Part shown: positions 1 to 12,889 of the stretch, one piece after another
Position numbering within the stretch: the first letter of the stretch is position 1
How the letters are laid out: each line of letters starts with the position of its first letter
Source of the DNA: Verrucomicrobiaceae bacterium
GTDB lineage: Bacteria; Verrucomicrobiota; Verrucomicrobiia; Verrucomicrobiales; Akkermansiaceae
Reading direction: 5' to 3'
Assembly: GCA_027491155.1 (NCBI GenBank)
Contig: JAIXWR010000033.1
Coordinates: 1-64,000, forward strand
DNA: 64,000 nt
The notes under the pieces: generated by a model
What the model was told of the DNA's origin: nothing
The model's input: only the letters and a program-made list of their open reading frames with translations
The model's database searches: none
Program-made: the position numbers and the translations under genes

Positions 1-591
1 ATGGCCGAGCAGGCCCATGACGGTGCGGGCCATCTGCTCCTTGCTGGCACGACCCATGCCGACGACGGCCTGCTTCACGCGCAGCGGGGGGTATTCAAAC
101 ACGTCGTCGTGGCCGTGCAGCGCGGCGGCGGCGATGGCCGCGCCGCGGGCGGCGCCGAGGATCTGCGCGGTTTGGAAATTCTGCACGTAGATCGTCTGCT
201 CGAGCGCGACGTGGCGGACCTGGAAATCCTTCAGGAACGCGGTGACGGCGGAGGAGATTTCGCCGAGGGCGAAGGTCATGCTGCGCTTGGCGGGCACGGC
301 GACGGTGCGGCAGCGCAGGAGCAGCGGCTGGCGTCCCGGGGTGAACTCGATCAGAGCGAGGCCGGTGCCGCGCAGGGAGGGATCGATGCCGAGCACCTGG
401 CCGGAAAACGCCACGCGCTGCACGCCGGCGGCGAGCGGGTGGGGGGCGGGGCCGGCGGTTTTGGCGCGCAGGGCGGAGACGGGCAGGACGGCTCCGACGG
501 GCAGCGAGGCGAGCGCGCCGGGCGAGCGGGAGGCCACGGCCTTGCCCGCGAGTTTGGCCGCCCAGAGTTGCCTGACGTTTTTTGAAGCCAT
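1..591 (-). CDS. ruvC: Holliday junction endonuclease RuvC (3' end cut by window)
   Basis: Translating the minus strand from the ATG at 591 gives 197 residues that run off the window edge. The RuvC hallmarks are visible: the first catalytic Asp in [11 protein letters not shown] (about residue 70), the second acidic site in [16 protein letters not shown], and the conserved [19 protein letters not shown] stretch. RuvC resolves Holliday junctions together with RuvAB. The family normally starts a few residues before GIDP, so this product has an extra N-terminal stretch of about 60 residues rich in Ala, Lys and Pro. An in-frame GTG at 423 would give a conventional length, so the start is uncertain. 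The plus-strand open frame over this region is antisense and has no recognisable protein signature. Confidence 0.9.
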   Translation of the reverse strand, partial: MASKNVRQLWAAKLAGKAVASRSPGALASLPVGAVLPVSALRAKTAGPAPHPLAAGVQRVAFSGQVLGIDPSLRGTGLALIEFTPGRQPLLLRCRTVAVPAKRSMTFALGEISSAVTAFLKDFQVRHVALEQTIYVQNFQTAQILGAARGAAIAAAALHGHDDVFEYPPLRVKQAVVGMGRASKEQMARTVMGLLGH

Positions 592-654
592 CGGAGTCGT
601 CTTGGTCGCCTGATCGCCGTTTGGAGGAGCTTGGGTTTAACAGCGGGCGATCTT

Positions 655-687
655 TTGAAAACCCCGGAAGCGCGGTTCTTCCGGGGT
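655..687 (-). terminator. Rho-independent terminator after purL
   Basis: Perfect 10-bp inverted repeat ACCCCGGAAG (661-670) / CTTCCGGGGT (678-687) with a 7-nt loop. Read on the minus strand it is followed by TTTTC. It lies 27 bp beyond the purL stop codon. Confidence 0.7.
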
Positions 688-713
688 GAACTCGGGACGA
701 TTTTGAGCGCGGC

Positions 714-4778
<4,065 letters not shown>

Positions 4779-5048
4779 GGTCGGGAAAACCCGCAATGGT
4801 TTGGGACCCGCGAGGCGCGGTCAAGGAGCGGGGCGGTCAATCGGCGATTTCGGCCTTTTCACGGTGATTTCGTCGAAAAATCCGTTGACCGGAGTGGGCG
4901 TCCCTTCGGTATGGCACATTTTTAATGCCGTGAAGGTCTCCGTGAGCGACAGCCCTGGGCAGAGTAGTTCGCACCGTGCGGGTGCGGGCGGGGTGTGTGC
5001 GGGACCCGGGAAACGCTGATTTTTCTCCACCATCCCCCTTTCTGATTC
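4779..5048. promoter_or_regulatory. Divergent purL/purF intergenic region
   Basis: These 270 bp separate the divergent starts of purL and purF and must hold both promoters. I see no convincing -35/-10 pair, PurR-type box or riboswitch fold. No Shine-Dalgarno precedes purF; the bases just upstream are pyrimidine-rich (CCCCCTTTCTGATTC). Confidence 0.4.
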
Positions 5049-6959
5049 ATGTCCGACAAGATCACCCACGAATGCGGCATAGCGCTGGTCCGGCTTTTGA
5101 AGCCGCTCTCCTATTACCAGGAGAAATACGGGACCCCGCTCTGGGGTTTCACGAAGCTGTTCCTCTTGATGGAAAAGCAGCACAACCGCGGCCAGGATGG
5201 CGCGGGCGTGGCCTGCGTGAAGCTCGATATGCCGGTGGGCGAGCCCTTCATGTTCCGCGAGCGCTGCGTGAAGGCCAACCCGCTCGACAAGATCTTCAAA
5301 ACCCTGCTGGCCCAGTATGACGAGAAGAAGGCCGAGGGCGAAATTCATCCCGAGTTCGCCGACACGGTCAAAAAACACTTCGACTTCGGCGGCGAGTTGC
5401 TCGTCGGACACCTGCGCTACGGCACTTCCGGCGGTTACAACATCTCGTCCTGCCATCCCTATTTCCGCCGTTCGCCCTGGCCCACGCGCAACCTCGCGCT
5501 CTGCGGCAACTTCAACATGACCAACACCGACGAGCTCAACCAGGCGCTTGTCGGCATGGGCCAGCACCCCATCTTCGCCACCGACACCCAGGCGCTGTTG
5601 GAGAAGATCGGCTTCTTCCTCGATGAGGAGCACGAGGACCTCTATCGCGCCCTCCGCGAGCAGGGTCTGAAGGGCGAGGAAATCTCCCGCCAGATCAGCG
5701 AACGCCTCGACCTCGGCCGCGTGATCACCCGCTCCGCCTCCAAGTGGGACGGCGGCTACACGCTCTGCGGCCTCGTCGGCAACGGCGACGCCTTCGTCGC
5801 CCGCGATCCCGCCGGCATCCGTCCGGCCTTCTATTTCCAAAACGACGAGGTCATCGCCTTCGCCTCCGAGCGCGCGCCGCTTCAGACGATTTTCGATCTC
5901 TCCGCCCCCCAGGTGAAGGAGGTGCCGCCCGGCCACGCCATCGTGATGAAGCGCGACGGCCGCGTCTCCGAGACGCAGTTCACCGCGCCCTTGCCCCGCG
6001 CCTCCTGCTCCTTCGAGCGCATTTATTTCTCCCGCGGCAACGACCTCGACATCTACAAGGAGCGCAAGGCGCTTGGCGCGCAGCTCGCCGATCAGGTGCT
6101 TCGTTCGGTCGACGGCGACTGGGGGCGCACCGTTTTCAGCTTCATCCCCAACACCGCCGAGGTCGCCTACTTCGGCCTCATGCACGGCTTGCGCGAGAAA
6201 CGCCGCGCCGAGGTGAAAAAGGCCATCAAGGAGGCCGCCGCCAAGGGCGAGATCACCGACGCGCTGCTCGACGACCTCATCACGACCAACTGGCCCCGCG
6301 GCGAGAAGGTCGTGTCGAAGGACATCAAGCTGCGCACCTTCATCGGCCAGGAGTCGATGCGCAACCACCTCGCCAGCCACGTCTACGACATCAGCTACGG
6401 CTCGGTGCAGCCGGGCGACAACCTCGTGTGCGTCGACGACTCCATCGTGCGCGGCACCACCCTGCGCAAATCCATCCTGCGCATCCTCACCCGCCTCCAG
6501 CCGCGCAAGATCGTCATCGTCTCCACCGCGCCCCAGATCCGCTACCCGGACTGCTACGGCATCGACATGTCGCAGCTCGGCAAATTCATCGCCTTCGAGG
6601 CCGCCGTCACGCTTCTGAAGGAACGCGGCCAGACCGAGCTCCTCACCGAGGTTTACCGGCAATGCCGCGAGGCCGTCGCCAAGGGCGAGACGACCAACTA
6701 CGTCCAACGCATCTACAACCCCTTCACCCCCGAGGAAATCTCGGCCAAGATCGCCCAGTTCGTGCGCCCCACGGGCGTCGAGTGGTCCGGCGACATCGAG
6801 GTGATTTTCCAGACCTTGGAGAGTCTCCATCGCGCGTGCCCCAGCCACAGCGGCGATTGGTATTTCTCCGGCAAGTATCCCACCCGCGGCGGCTATCGCG
6901 TCGTGAACCAGGCCTTCATCAATTACTACGAAAACAGCGAGGGCGGCCGGGCATATTGA
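5049..6959 (+). CDS. purF: Amidophosphoribosyltransferase
   Basis: PurF makes 5-phosphoribosylamine from PRPP and glutamine, the committed step of purine synthesis. The class II glutaminase nucleophile is Cys9 in ITHECGIALV, so a short eight-residue propeptide is probably removed. RGQDGAGVA, GHLRYGTSGGY and CGNFNMTN are glutaminase-site segments, and the PRPP-binding loop is VCVDDSIVRGTTLRKS near residue 460. At 636 residues it is longer than the E. coli type (about 505), with extra segments such as the charged EKKAEGEIHPEFADTVKK stretch. The start is the ATG at 5049. The ORF6N gene follows after only 4 bp and purM further on, suggesting one transcript. Confidence 0.96.
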   Translation: MSDKITHECGIALVRLLKPLSYYQEKYGTPLWGFTKLFLLMEKQHNRGQDGAGVACVKLDMPVGEPFMFRERCVKANPLDKIFKTLLAQYDEKKAEGEIHPEFADTVKKHFDFGGELLVGHLRYGTSGGYNISSCHPYFRRSPWPTRNLALCGNFNMTNTDELNQALVGMGQHPIFATDTQALLEKIGFFLDEEHEDLYRALREQGLKGEEISRQISERLDLGRVITRSASKWDGGYTLCGLVGNGDAFVARDPAGIRPAFYFQNDEVIAFASERAPLQTIFDLSAPQVKEVPPGHAIVMKRDGRVSETQFTAPLPRASCSFERIYFSRGNDLDIYKERKALGAQLADQVLRSVDGDWGRTVFSFIPNTAEVAYFGLMHGLREKRRAEVKKAIKEAAAKGEITDALLDDLITTNWPRGEKVVSKDIKLRTFIGQESMRNHLASHVYDISYGSVQPGDNLVCVDDSIVRGTTLRKSILRILTRLQPRKIVIVSTAPQIRYPDCYGIDMSQLGKFIAFEAAVTLLKERGQTELLTEVYRQCREAVAKGETTNYVQRIYNPFTPEEISAKIAQFVRPTGVEWSGDIEVIFQTLESLHRACPSHSGDWYFSGKYPTRGGYRVVNQAFINYYENSEGGRAY

Positions 6960-6963
6960 GGGT

Positions 6964-7515
6964 ATGACAAAGGCGGGCCCAGATAACAACGAATCTACCG
7001 GCGGCCCCGCTATGCCGCGCATTTATACCATTCGTCGCCAGCGCGTGGTGCTGAGCCCCGACCTTGCTTTGCTTTACGGCGTCGAACCCAGGCAACTCAC
7101 CCAAGCGGTTTCTCGAAACCTCGAAAAATTTCCTCCCGATTTCTGTTTCCTTCCTACACGCGAGGAACTTGTGAACTTGAAGTCACAAATTGTGACTTCA
7201 AGTTTGGGACATGGAGGCGCACGCAAGCCGCCAACCGCCTTCACCGAGCACGGCTGCCTGATGGCCGCCACCGTGCTGCGCAGCGAAAAGGCCGTGCAGA
7301 TGAGCCTATATCTTGTCCGCGCCTTCGTGCAAATGCGGGAGCAGATCAGCTCCAACCTCGGCGTCCTCAAACGCCTCGCCGAGATCGATAAAAAGCTTCT
7401 CGAGCACGACGTCGTTCTCCGCGAGGTCGTAGAACGCCTCAGCCCGCTCCTCAACCACGAGCCTGAGGACGAATCCAAGAAACCCAAGATCGGTTACCAT
7501 CGAGGTAATCGTTGA
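6964..7515 (+). CDS. ORF6N-domain protein
   Basis: The 183-residue product matches the ORF6N domain, a DNA-binding-type domain first known from phage and baculovirus proteins and related to KilA-N/Bro. The signature runs from RIYTIRRQRVVLSPDLALLY (about residues 19-38) through SRNLEKFPPDFCF, LKSQIVTSS and FTEHGCLMAATVLRSEKAVQ. A charged C-terminal helix follows (LAEIDKKLLEHDVVLREVVE). The first ATG is at 6964; an internal ATG at 7012 starts right before the domain. It sits 4 bp after purF and about 50 bp before purM, an odd place for a phage-type regulator. Its role is unknown. Confidence 0.85.
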   Translation: MTKAGPDNNESTGGPAMPRIYTIRRQRVVLSPDLALLYGVEPRQLTQAVSRNLEKFPPDFCFLPTREELVNLKSQIVTSSLGHGGARKPPTAFTEHGCLMAATVLRSEKAVQMSLYLVRAFVQMREQISSNLGVLKRLAEIDKKLLEHDVVLREVVERLSPLLNHEPEDESKKPKIGYHRGNR

Positions 7516-7522
7516 TTTAGTT

Positions 7523-7560
7523 TTCCTTCTTCGCGTCCCTTCGCGTTCTTCGCGTTAAAA
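7523..7560. repeat. CGCGAAG-type direct repeat before purM
   Basis: Three near-copies of the unit TTCGCGT(T/C) occur in the 53-bp gap between the ORF6N gene and purM. The string resembles the CGCGAAGAACGCGAAG repeats scattered between genes in Verrucomicrobiota. It ends 8 bp before the purM start codon. Confidence 0.65.
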
Positions 7561-7568
7561 TCTCCAGC

Positions 7569-8675
7569 ATGTCCCTCAGCTACGAATCCTCCGGCGTTAA
7601 CTACGACCAGCTCGATGCCTTCAAGCGCGCCTGCCAGAAGGCGGCCAAGACCACCGCGCCCCTGCTCGAGCTGCACGGTTACGCCGAGCCCGCCAACACC
7701 CGCGGCGAGAGCTGCTACCTCATGGAGGCCGACGACCACTTCCTCGCCCACGTCGAGGAGGGCCTCGGGACCAAGAATCTCGTCGCCGACGCCGTCTACG
7801 CCCAGACCGGTAAGAACTTCTACCGCGAGATCTCGATCGATACCGTCGCCACCATCGTCAACGACCTCGTGACCTGCGGCGCGCTCCCCATCTCGGTCGC
7901 CATGCACGCCGCCGTCGGCGAGTCCGCCTGGTTCGCCGACTCCGCCCGCATGGAGGCGCTCGTCGCCGGCTGGGCCGAGGGCTGTCGCCAGGCCGGCGCG
8001 GTCTGGGGCGGCGGCGAAACGCCCACCCTTCGCGGCATCGTCAACGCCGAGGCCATCGTCCTCGCCGGTTCCGCCATCGGCAAAATCGAGCCCAAGTCCC
8101 AGCGCATCACCGGCACCGTGCGCGATGGCGACGCCATCGTTTTCCTCGCCTCCTCCGGCGTGCAGACCAACGGCCTCTCGCTCTGCCGCCTCATCGCCTC
8201 CAAGCTCCCGCAGGGCTACCAGACGCCCATCGGCCACGGCGATCCGCGCACCTACGGCGAGGCCCTGCTCGCGCCCTCCGTCATCTACGTGAACTTCGTC
8301 CGCGAGTGCCAGCAGGCGGGCGTCACGCTCAACTACGTCTCGCACGTCACCGGCCACGGCTGGCGCAAACTCATGCGCCTCGACGAGCCCTTCGTTTACG
8401 AGATCCACACGCCCGGCGAGGAGCCCGCCCTCTTCAAATTCCTCCGCGAGGCCGGCCCCATCGACCTGCGCGAGGCCTACGCGACCTTCAACCAAGGCGT
8501 CGGTTTCGCCGCCTATGTCTCCCAAGAGAACCTCGAGGCCACCCTCGCCGCCGCCAAGGCCTCGGGCTACACCGCCTGGCACGCCGGCACGGTGAAAAAG
8601 CAGGGCGACCGCAAGGCCGTCACGATTCCGAGCCTCGGCCTCGAATACGACGGCAGCACCTTGCAGGTGCGCTGA
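7569..8675 (+). CDS. purM: Phosphoribosylformylglycinamidine cyclo-ligase (AIR synthase)
   Basis: PurM closes the imidazole ring of AIR using ATP. The 368-residue product begins with the PurM-like MSLSYESSGVNYDQLDAFKR. It contains the metal and nucleotide-site segments NDLVTCGALPISV, WGGGETPTL and AGSAIG, followed by the C-terminal AIRS domain (SSGVQTNGLSLCRL, HVTGHGWRKLMR, FNQGVGFAAYV). It is somewhat divergent from the E. coli protein and slightly longer (about 345 there). Together with purF and the divergent purL it forms a purine cluster. Only five bases separate its end from the convergent HxlR gene. Confidence 0.93.
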   Translation: MSLSYESSGVNYDQLDAFKRACQKAAKTTAPLLELHGYAEPANTRGESCYLMEADDHFLAHVEEGLGTKNLVADAVYAQTGKNFYREISIDTVATIVNDLVTCGALPISVAMHAAVGESAWFADSARMEALVAGWAEGCRQAGAVWGGGETPTLRGIVNAEAIVLAGSAIGKIEPKSQRITGTVRDGDAIVFLASSGVQTNGLSLCRLIASKLPQGYQTPIGHGDPRTYGEALLAPSVIYVNFVRECQQAGVTLNYVSHVTGHGWRKLMRLDEPFVYEIHTPGEEPALFKFLREAGPIDLREAYATFNQGVGFAAYVSQENLEATLAAAKASGYTAWHAGTVKKQGDRKAVTIPSLGLEYDGSTLQVR

Positions 8676-8680
8676 CGCGC

Positions 8681-9064
8681 CTAGCCGGCGGCCTTCGTCG
8701 CTATCTTCCGTTTGCCACCGCGACGCTTGGGCGCGGCCGCCTGGTCGTGCTCCGCCTGCAACTCGTGGAGTTGCTCGATGATGCCCGCCAGGCGCTCGCC
8801 CACCGTGGTCAGCCGATACTCCACGTGCAGGGCGGCGCTCTCCGAGCGATCCTCGCGGTTCACCAGTCCGTAGTCCTGGAGCCGGCGCAGGCGCTCGGTG
8901 AGCACCTTGGTGGAGATTCCGGGAATATAGCGCTCTAGCCTGCCCGGCCGCGTCACTCCGCGTTTAAGCGCGCCCACCACCGCGGCCGACCATTTGCAGC
9001 CCACCACGTCCTCGAGACGACGGTAGGCGGCTCTTTCCGCGAGCGTGAGGTGAGGCGACTTCAT
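8681..9064 (-). CDS. HxlR-family transcriptional regulator
   Basis: The 127-residue protein has the HxlR winged-helix pattern. A Cys lies in DVVGCKWSAAVVGALKRGVTR near the N-terminus, followed by the recognition region RYIPGISTKVLTERLRRLQDYGLV and the wing REDRSESAALHVEYRLT. A basic tail (PKRRGGKRKIATKAAG) follows. HxlR proteins respond to redox or electrophile stress and usually control a divergent neighbour. Here the neighbour is a small CxxC protein starting at 9233, with a perfect inverted repeat between them. The reading frame stays open upstream, but the ATG at 9064 gives the family length. Confidence 0.9.
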   Translation of the reverse strand: MKSPHLTLAERAAYRRLEDVVGCKWSAAVVGALKRGVTRPGRLERYIPGISTKVLTERLRRLQDYGLVNREDRSESAALHVEYRLTTVGERLAGIIEQLHELQAEHDQAAAPKRRGGKRKIATKAAG

Positions 9065-9102
9065 CGTCCAGAGCCTAGCCCCTCGCCGGCTTCCGTCCAG
9101 TA

Positions 9103-9118
9103 GGCACCAAACGGTGCC
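9103..9118. promoter_or_regulatory. Candidate HxlR operator
   Basis: Perfect inverted repeat GGCACC-AAAC-GGTGCC located 38 bp upstream of the HxlR start and 115 bp upstream of the divergent CxxC gene. Its size and position fit an autoregulatory site bound by a winged-helix dimer. The assignment is inference. Confidence 0.5.
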
Positions 9119-9232
9119 CGGCTCCCGTTTTGAGCCCTCTGACGCGCGAGCCCGTGATCGGCTAGACTGCGCCCGTCGATCGGCGTCCCGATCCGACTCC
9201 AACATCACACACCGCCAAACCCACCGTTCCTC

Positions 9233-9469
9233 ATGAAGACTTCCGCCAAATTCTACCACGCCGGCTGCCCCGTCTGCCTCGAAGCCGAGACCGCCGTCAC
9301 CCGCTACCTCGACACCGCCAAGGTCGACCTCGAGGTCGTCCACCTGGGCTCGGCCAAGAACCGCCTCCCCGAGGCCGAGCGCGCGGGCGTGCGTTCCGTC
9401 CCCGCCCTCGTCGTCGAAGGCAAAGTCCTGCACCTCAACTTTGGCGCCGCCCTCGCGGACCTGAAGTAG
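9233..9469 (+). CDS. Small thioredoxin-like CxxC protein
   Basis: The 78-residue protein has a CPVC redox motif at residues 12-15 ([13 protein letters not shown]) and the cis-proline segment [12 protein letters not shown], typical of the glutaredoxin/thioredoxin fold in its minimal form. No signal peptide is seen, so it is probably cytoplasmic. It is transcribed divergently from the HxlR regulator, which suggests redox-responsive control. The natural substrate cannot be read from the sequence. Confidence 0.85.
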   Translation: MKTSAKFYHAGCPVCLEAETAVTRYLDTAKVDLEVVHLGSAKNRLPEAERAGVRSVPALVVEGKVLHLNFGAALADLK

Positions 9470-9573
9470 GCGCGCCCGCGTTTCGCCGACGCCCGAGACC
9501 GCCGCGCGCGTCGGTGAAACTTTCATTCGCCCTGCGCGGCGGGCGGAGTTTGCTGGTGCCCTTCACCCCCTGC

Positions 9574-10677
9574 ATGCGCCTTCGCCGTCTCACCCTGCAA
9601 AACCTCCGCAACGTCCCGTTCGCGGAGCTTTCGTTCTCGGGGCGGCAGCAGTTCTTCGTCGGCCAGAACGGACAGGGTAAAACCAACCTGCTCGAGGCGG
9701 TCGGCTTCGTCACCGCCCTGCGCTCCTTCCGCACCGCCGACGCCTCGCTCCTCATCGCCCACGGCAAAAAGGAGGGCGCGCTCGCCGCCGAGTTTGAGCA
9801 CGAAAAGCACGGCCCCAGCCGCGTGGTCATCACCCTTCGCCCGGGCGGCAAGGAAGTGACCTGCGACGGCGAACGCATCACCCGCCTCGCCGACTTTCTC
9901 GGCCGCTTCCCCACCGTCGTCTTCTCCTCGCAGGACCAGCAGCTCGTGCGCGGCGCGCCCGCCCTCCGCCGCCGCTGGCTCGACCTCGCCCTCGCCGGGA
10001 CCGACGCGGCCTATCTGTATTCGCTGACCAACTACCATCGCGCGCTGGACGGCCGCAACCAACTCCTCAAACGGCAGGCCCCCGCCGCCGAGCTCGCCGC
10101 CTTCGAGGCCCCGCTCGCCGAGGCCGCCGCCGCGCTCGTCGCCGCGCGCCGCTCCGGCGTCGACACGCTCGCCCCGCATGTGGCCGCCGCCTACGCCGCC
10201 CTCAGCGCCGAGGCCGAGCCCGCCTCGCTCGCCTACGAGGCCGACACCGCCGCGGGCGACGCCGCCGCGTGGCGCGCCCATTTCGAGAAAACCCGCGCCC
10301 GCGATCTCCAGTTTCGCAGCTCCCTCTCCGGACCGCACCGCGACGATCTCGATCTGCGCGTCGGCGGCCGTCCCGCCAAGGACTACGGCTCCGAGGGGCA
10401 GCAGCGCTCCCTCGTCCTCGCCCTGCGCCTCGCCCAGGTGAACCACATCCGCGCCGCCACGGGAGTGCAGCCCGTGCTCCTCGCCGACGACGTGCTAGGC
10501 GAGCTCGACCCCGCCCGCCGCCGCCGCTTCTGGGCCGCGCTCGGCGAAGACCGCCAGGTGCTGGCCACCGGCACGGAGCTTCCCGCCGCCGAGCTCGGCG
10601 CGTGGGAGATTTTCCGCGTCGCGGCCGGCGCTTTCACGCCCGAACCCGCCGCATCGACCGGTTCCTCCGCCGCATGA
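9574..10677 (+). CDS. recF: DNA replication and repair protein RecF
   Basis: RecF is the SMC-like ATPase that loads RecA at gaps together with RecO and RecR. Visible motifs are Walker [10 protein letters not shown] (residues 30-38), the ABC signature region (SGPHRDDL, then [16 protein letters not shown]) and Walker [14 protein letters not shown]. The ATG at 9574 gives the standard N-terminus [14 protein letters not shown] and 367 residues; an upstream GTG at 9514 would add an unlikely 20-residue leader. Its stop overlaps the next start as ATGA, so it is translationally coupled to the TSUP gene. Confidence 0.95.
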   Translation: MRLRRLTLQNLRNVPFAELSFSGRQQFFVGQNGQGKTNLLEAVGFVTALRSFRTADASLLIAHGKKEGALAAEFEHEKHGPSRVVITLRPGGKEVTCDGERITRLADFLGRFPTVVFSSQDQQLVRGAPALRRRWLDLALAGTDAAYLYSLTNYHRALDGRNQLLKRQAPAAELAAFEAPLAEAAAALVAARRSGVDTLAPHVAAAYAALSAEAEPASLAYEADTAAGDAAAWRAHFEKTRARDLQFRSSLSGPHRDDLDLRVGGRPAKDYGSEGQQRSLVLALRLAQVNHIRAATGVQPVLLADDVLGELDPARRRRFWAALGEDRQVLATGTELPAAELGAWEIFRVAAGAFTPEPAASTGSSAA

Positions 10678-11435
10678 ATTTCGACGCCGTCACCTGGGCG
10701 CTCGCCGCCTTCGCCGCGCTGGTCGTGGGCCTTTCCAAGACTGGCGTCCCCGGCCTCGGGATGCTCTCGGTCGCGATCTTCGCGAACCTCATGCCTGCCA
10801 AGCAGGCAAGCGGCTTCGTCCTGCCGTTGCTCATCTTCGGCGATCTCGTCGCGGTTTTCTCCTACCGCCAGCACACCGAGTGGAGTCACCTGAGGCGGCT
10901 CTTTCTCTGGACCGGCGCGGGCGTCGTCCTCGGCGCGTTCGCCATGCGGGTGATCGACAACCAGCAGGCCAAGATTCTCGTCGGCGGCATGATCGTCGTC
11001 CTCGTCGCGCTGCACCTTTGGCGCAAGCGCCGCGTTCCGGCGTCCGCCGCGGTCACCGCGCCGGCCGCCGCGACGGAGCATGGCCCGGGGTTCGCGCCCA
11101 CCATCGGTGTGCTCACCGGTTTCACCACGCTCGTCGCCAACGCCGCGGGCCCGCTGATGGCGATTTATCTGCTCGCCATGCGCCTGCCCAAGATGGCCTT
11201 CGTGGGCACGGCCGCGGTGTTTTTTCTCCTGCTGAACCTCTTCAAGGTCCCGTTCATGGTCGGCCTCGGCCTGATCACAACCGATAGCTTTGCCTTCAAC
11301 CTCGCGCTCGCGCCGGCGGTGCTCGCCGGGGCCTTTCTCGGCCGCTGGATTTTGCCGCGCGTGTCGCAGGCGTGGTTTGAACGGCTCGCGCTCGCCCTGA
11401 GCGCGGCGGCGGGATTGAAGCTGCTGCTCGGCTGA
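10674..11435 (+). CDS. TSUP-family (TauE/SafE-like) membrane permease
   Basis: This 253-residue integral membrane protein has about seven or eight hydrophobic segments. The paired TSUP repeat is recognisable: an N-terminal half starting [20 protein letters not shown] and a second half starting [23 protein letters not shown]. The family exports or imports sulfite, sulfoacetate and other small organosulfur anions; the substrate here is unknown. The start codon overlaps the recF stop codon (ATGA), so expression is probably coupled to recF, although the functions are unrelated. Confidence 0.88.
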   Translation: MNFDAVTWALAAFAALVVGLSKTGVPGLGMLSVAIFANLMPAKQASGFVLPLLIFGDLVAVFSYRQHTEWSHLRRLFLWTGAGVVLGAFAMRVIDNQQAKILVGGMIVVLVALHLWRKRRVPASAAVTAPAAATEHGPGFAPTIGVLTGFTTLVANAAGPLMAIYLLAMRLPKMAFVGTAAVFFLLLNLFKVPFMVGLGLITTDSFAFNLALAPAVLAGAFLGRWILPRVSQAWFERLALALSAAAGLKLLLG

Positions 11436-11477
11436 TACCGCCGGCCGAACCCTTTGGGGTTTTACGCCGGAGTTTTT

Positions 11478-11510
11478 GACCACGGATAACACGGATTATC
11501 ACGGATAGAT
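11478..11510. repeat. CACGGAT-type intergenic repeat
   Basis: Three spaced copies of CACGGAT (ACCACGGATAACACGGATTA..., then ATCACGGATAG) lie in the 224-bp gap between the convergent TSUP and ychF genes. This is a familiar class of short intergenic repeat in Verrucomicrobiota. The rest of the gap shows nothing recognisable. Confidence 0.65.
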
Positions 11511-11659
11511 ACCGATCAATCCGCGCCTGCCCGTGCCACCCGTGGCTGGGGGCGGAATGCGTTAAACCTTGGTAGGAGGCGAAGCGGGGAGAGGGCGCGT
11601 CGCCTCTCTCCCGGGGCCTCCGGCTCTTCCGCGCCGACGGGGCGGCGCGGTCGGCGGGC

Positions 11660-12763
11660 TCAGGCGCCGATCTTGAAGAGGGCGACGTCGCCGTCGCGGA
11701 ACACGTATTCCTTGCCCTCGAGGCGATACTTGCCGGCGTCGCGCGCGGCGGCGGTGCTGCCGAGGCGGACGAGGTCCTCGTAGGAGACGACCTCGGCCTT
11801 GATGAAGTTTTTCTCGAAGTCGGTGTGGATGACTCCCGCGGCCTGCGGGGCCTTCCAGCCCTTCTTGATCGTCCAGGCGCGGACCTCTTTTTCACCGGCG
11901 GTGAAGTAGGTCTGAAGACCGAGGAGGCCGTAGCTGCCGCGGATGAGGTTGGAGACGCCGGAGTCGGTGACGCCGAGATCCTTGAGGAACTCCTTCGCCT
12001 CCTCGGGCGAGAGATCGATGAGCTCGGCCTCGATGCGGGCGGAGATGGGCACGTAGGCGGCGTCGTGGTGCTGCTTCACGAAGGCGGCGACCTTTTGCAC
12101 GAAGGGGTTCTGCTCGGCGGTGGCGAGATCGCCCTCCGCCACGTTGCAGGCGTAGAGAACGGGTTTGGCGGAGAGGAGCTGGAAGAGCTTGAGCAGCTTT
12201 TGCTCGTCCTCGGTGGCCTCGAGGATGTTGGCGGGTTTGTTCTCGTTGAGGTGGGGGACGAGACGCTCGAGCAGGGCGACCTCGGCCTGGGCCTCTTTGT
12301 CGCCGGACTTCGCCTTCTTCTGGGTCTTGTCGAGGCGCTTCTGGACGGCGTCGAGATCGGCGAGGATGAGCTCGGTGGTGATGACGTCGATGTCGCGCAC
12401 CGGGTCGACCGAGCCCATGGTGTGGAGAATGTCGGAGTCCTCGAAGCAGCGGACGACGTGGACTATGGCGTCGGTCTCGCGGATGTTGGCGAGGAACTGG
12501 TTGCCGAGGCCCTCGCCCTGGCTGGCGCCCTTCACGAGGCCGGCGATGTCGACGAACTCGATCGCGGTGGGCACCAGCTTCTGGGAGCCGGAGATCTTCG
12601 AAAGCACGGCGAGCCGGGGATCGGGGACGACGACCATGCCGACGTTCGGGTCGATGGTGCAGAAGGGGTAGTTGGCCGCTTCCGCCTTGCGGGAACGGGT
12701 GACGGCGTTGAAGAGGGTGGACTTTCCGACGTTGGGCAGTCCGACGATTCCGGCTTTGAGCAT
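11660..12763 (-). CDS. ychF: YchF/OLA1-type ATPase
   Basis: This Obg-related P-loop ATPase is 367 residues long. Motifs are Walker A GLPNVGKST (residues 7-15), switch region VDIAGLVKGASQGEGLGNQFL, and NVAE in place of the GTPase NKxD, which explains the ATP preference of the family. A coiled insertion covers roughly residues 130-200, and the C-terminal TGS domain begins near LGLQTYFTAGEKEVRAW. YchF binds ribosomes and has a role in stress responses. The ATG at 12763 gives the canonical MLKAGIVG start; the open frame extends 13 codons further upstream. Confidence 0.95.
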   Translation of the reverse strand: MLKAGIVGLPNVGKSTLFNAVTRSRKAEAANYPFCTIDPNVGMVVVPDPRLAVLSKISGSQKLVPTAIEFVDIAGLVKGASQGEGLGNQFLANIRETDAIVHVVRCFEDSDILHTMGSVDPVRDIDVITTELILADLDAVQKRLDKTQKKAKSGDKEAQAEVALLERLVPHLNENKPANILEATEDEQKLLKLFQLLSAKPVLYACNVAEGDLATAEQNPFVQKVAAFVKQHHDAAYVPISARIEAELIDLSPEEAKEFLKDLGVTDSGVSNLIRGSYGLLGLQTYFTAGEKEVRAWTIKKGWKAPQAAGVIHTDFEKNFIKAEVVSYEDLVRLGSTAAARDAGKYRLEGKEYVFRDGDVALFKIGA

Positions 12764-12889
12764 GGCGCGGCGAGGGTTAGGCGATGCCTGCGGGATTGCC
12801 AACGACCGAATGCGGAACTTGCCGCGGGGGCGCGAAAAAGCCCGGCCGGCAGGGAACCGGACGGGCTGAGGTGAAGGGGAGGCGGGCGG

